A stretch of DNA of 64,000 nucleotides from Larimichthys crocea (Eukaryota > Chordata > Actinopteri > Sciaenidae). The notes beneath the pieces were generated by a model that was not told the origin of the DNA, did not search any database, and saw nothing but the letters and a program-made list of their open reading frames with translations. The DNA is taken from positions 16,403,157 through 16,467,156 of the forward strand of contig NC_040018.1 of NCBI RefSeq assembly GCF_000972845.2. The letters are read 5' to 3'. Shown here piece after piece: positions 62,193-64,000 of this stretch (within the stretch, counting starts at the first letter, position 1; each line of letters starts with the position of its first letter). Made by a program: the position numbers and the translations under genes.

Positions 62193-63561
62193 CACAGGAA
62201 AAACTGTTCTGTGTCAATACAGAGCCTCAAGAAAAGTGTAGTCACTTCATGAAAGTGACAACTTTAAAGACCATCTATCTAACCAGAGGGAAAGACTAAA
62301 CTGGTTGTGATATCATATTTTCCATCAGCCTGCTGACTCTTACAAAAAGCTTGCTTATCCCGCTCAGATCTTCCTGGACACAGGGACATAACAGCACATT
62401 CACATACTGAGCCATGGATGCTCAGCTGGTCATTCTCTGAGGCAGAGGGGGACTCTTCTCCTTAGAGTTCCCCAGGGGAAGTAAGTTCCAGGCAGCCGTG
62501 GGTCCCTGTCCAGCTGCTTCCTCTGTCTGGAGGGGGCCAGAGGGTCAGAGACAAGGCTCCCTGTGACACTGAATTATCTGCCTGAGTGTGATTGTGCCTG
62601 CTGGGAGGGACGCTCAAGATTGTGTGTGTGTGCGTGTGTGTGTTTGTGTGTATGTGTGTATATGAAAAATATTTACACAGGGTTTTGCTTCAAGCACATC
62701 TTTGTTTCTCAGGGTTTAATATTCATCTGCTGCGTGTCAACACGGTGCCAGTGTTCAGCTGAAATGCTGACACAAGTAATCTTAGCATGTCCCTTTAAAG
62801 ATACTGCCCTATAGAGGGAGCTCTGACTGTAATGTAACTCAAATCGTAGTGAATGATTTAATCATTTTTGTTATGTTAACAAGGTTAAAGCTGATTATGG
62901 TTAAGACTGTGGATTCACACCACCTTGAGACATAGATAGTAATATCTATGTCTCATTTTTTTTCTTCTCAAGGAGAGAAAGAGGCCAGTGTATGTTCAGG
63001 TGTTAGTCACAATTATGCCCGACCAGACTCTCTCCATATTGTACCTAAATCTGAGCTGCATATTACTTGAAGTATACAGATACATACTAGTAGTATGCTG
63101 CTTTTGCCCTCATTCTTTGAGTTGTGATAGGAGACCAGAGTTTCAAAGAGATGACCGGGCAGAGGTGTATATCATTATCATGCTGAGTGGACACAAAGTT
63201 GAGAGTGAGGCAGGAAGAGACAGAGAGCGAAAGAAACGGACAACAGACAGCTGTGCTGAGCTATGCAGCACCACAGAGTCAGGCTGTGGGCTGTCAGCAG
63301 GGCTGAGGTGTGTCTGCTGCCTCTGTTAGAGAGGAGGGAGACACAACTGAACTGTCTTAATGTTGCTACAGTATGTGCTTGTGTATCTGAAATAGCACGA
63401 TCAACATCTGATGTTATATGCGCATGGAGATTGAAGAAATTGTTTCATGTATGTAGTGAGTATGGAAAAAATTAGTTTTTGAATAAAATGCTCTTAAATT
63501 GTTAATGTATCCATAACTGTGTGTTGTTGTTGTCTGTCTGTTTTTTGACCACTATGACGTG

Positions 63562-63655
63562 TGCTGCTGCCTTTCTTGGCCAGGTCACCCTTGTGAAAGA
63601 GGTCTTGATCTCAATGGGTTTTTATCTGGTTGAATAAAGGTTATAAGATAAAATA
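63562..63655 (+). repeat. LINE/SINE-type 3' tail fragment
   Basis: The segment includes TTCTTGGCCAGGTCACCC, ATCTCAATGGG and CTGGTTGAATAAAGG, followed by short A/T tandem bases. This pattern is recalled as a common 3' end of fish retroposons of the L2/CR1 type. No reverse-transcriptase frame is nearby. Confidence 0.5.
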
Positions 63656-64000
63656 TTTTAGTATTTTTTAATGTGTATATGAGTGGCAAAATGGAAAACA
63701 ATTCACAATGCTTATTACTTGTTTGTGCCGAGGCAATTGCTTGAAGCCGCATTAGATAGACTTTTTTTTATGTATTTATATATATTTTTTATTTAAAGCA
63801 CTAAACAGCACTTATAATAATGATAATACAGATACAGTAAATAGAAATGTTGCTGAAATTGAGTCTGTCAGCAGCCATAAATTGTTGGTCACTTCACCAA
63901 AATTTGAAATCTGCACAATTGATTTCTCACCTCAGATATTCTTCAAAGTGGATACAGTGATGGAATAGCATTTCAACATTTATGAAATCTGGCTAGAATC

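Larger units (their letters stand above)
61163..64000. other. 3' flank of immp1l without recognised gene
   Basis: No coding exon was recognised on either strand. In particular, no DNAJC24-like C-terminal exon was seen, although DNAJC24 lies tail to tail with IMMP1L in human. Two LINE-like tails (62148 and 63562) are present. Open frames here are short and lack family features. Confidence 0.6.

Overview
The window is vertebrate nuclear DNA, most likely from a ray-finned fish (teleost). Exons are short with GT-AG introns. The intergenic and intronic DNA is rich in CA/TG and GA microsatellites, fish-type MITEs and a tRNA-derived SINE, and there are no prokaryote-like ORF runs. The taxon is inferred from repeat style and gene content and is not proven.

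Two protein genes can be reconstructed exon by exon, arranged head to head around a GC-rich divergent promoter at about 48.4-48.55 kb. On the minus strand, elp4 (Elongator subunit 4) has nine coding exons between 48389 and 27702, encoding 366 residues. Its last coding exon was not found and is expected beyond the left edge, so the last intron occupies at least 27.7 kb (1-27701). On the plus strand, immp1l (mitochondrial inner membrane protease subunit 1) has a non-coding first exon ending at 48578 and five coding exons between 55355 and 61106, encoding 172 residues, followed by a poly(A) signal at 61157. In human 11p13 the same head-to-head ELP4/IMMP1L pair lies next to PAX6, and the ELP4 introns carry long-range PAX6 enhancers. 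By synteny a pax6 gene should lie to the left of this window.

Layout: 1-27.7 kb is the large last elp4 intron, with several unique, homeodomain-motif-rich blocks that look like conserved regulatory DNA. One block (about 15.38-15.87 kb) contains an 18/20 match to the Pax6 paired-domain consensus. A SINE with a 12-bp target duplication sits at 25.94 kb. From 27.7 to 48.4 kb are elp4 exons 9 to 1 with their introns, a complete 329-bp hAT-type MITE at 38943, a foldback element at 47539, and a 33-bp minisatellite at 39326-39515 whose sixth unit is the end of elp4 exon 5 including its splice donor. From 48.5 to 61.2 kb is immp1l, with long microsatellites in intron 1 and a regulatory-looking block in intron 4. 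From 61.2 to 64 kb is non-coding flank with LINE-like 3' tails.

The two genes have unrelated jobs: tRNA wobble-uridine modification by Elongator, and proteolytic maturation of mitochondrial inner-membrane proteins. They appear to be linked by the shared promoter and, probably, by hosting regulatory DNA of a neighbouring developmental gene. Conserved-element calls here rest on reading composition and motifs without an alignment, so they carry low confidence.
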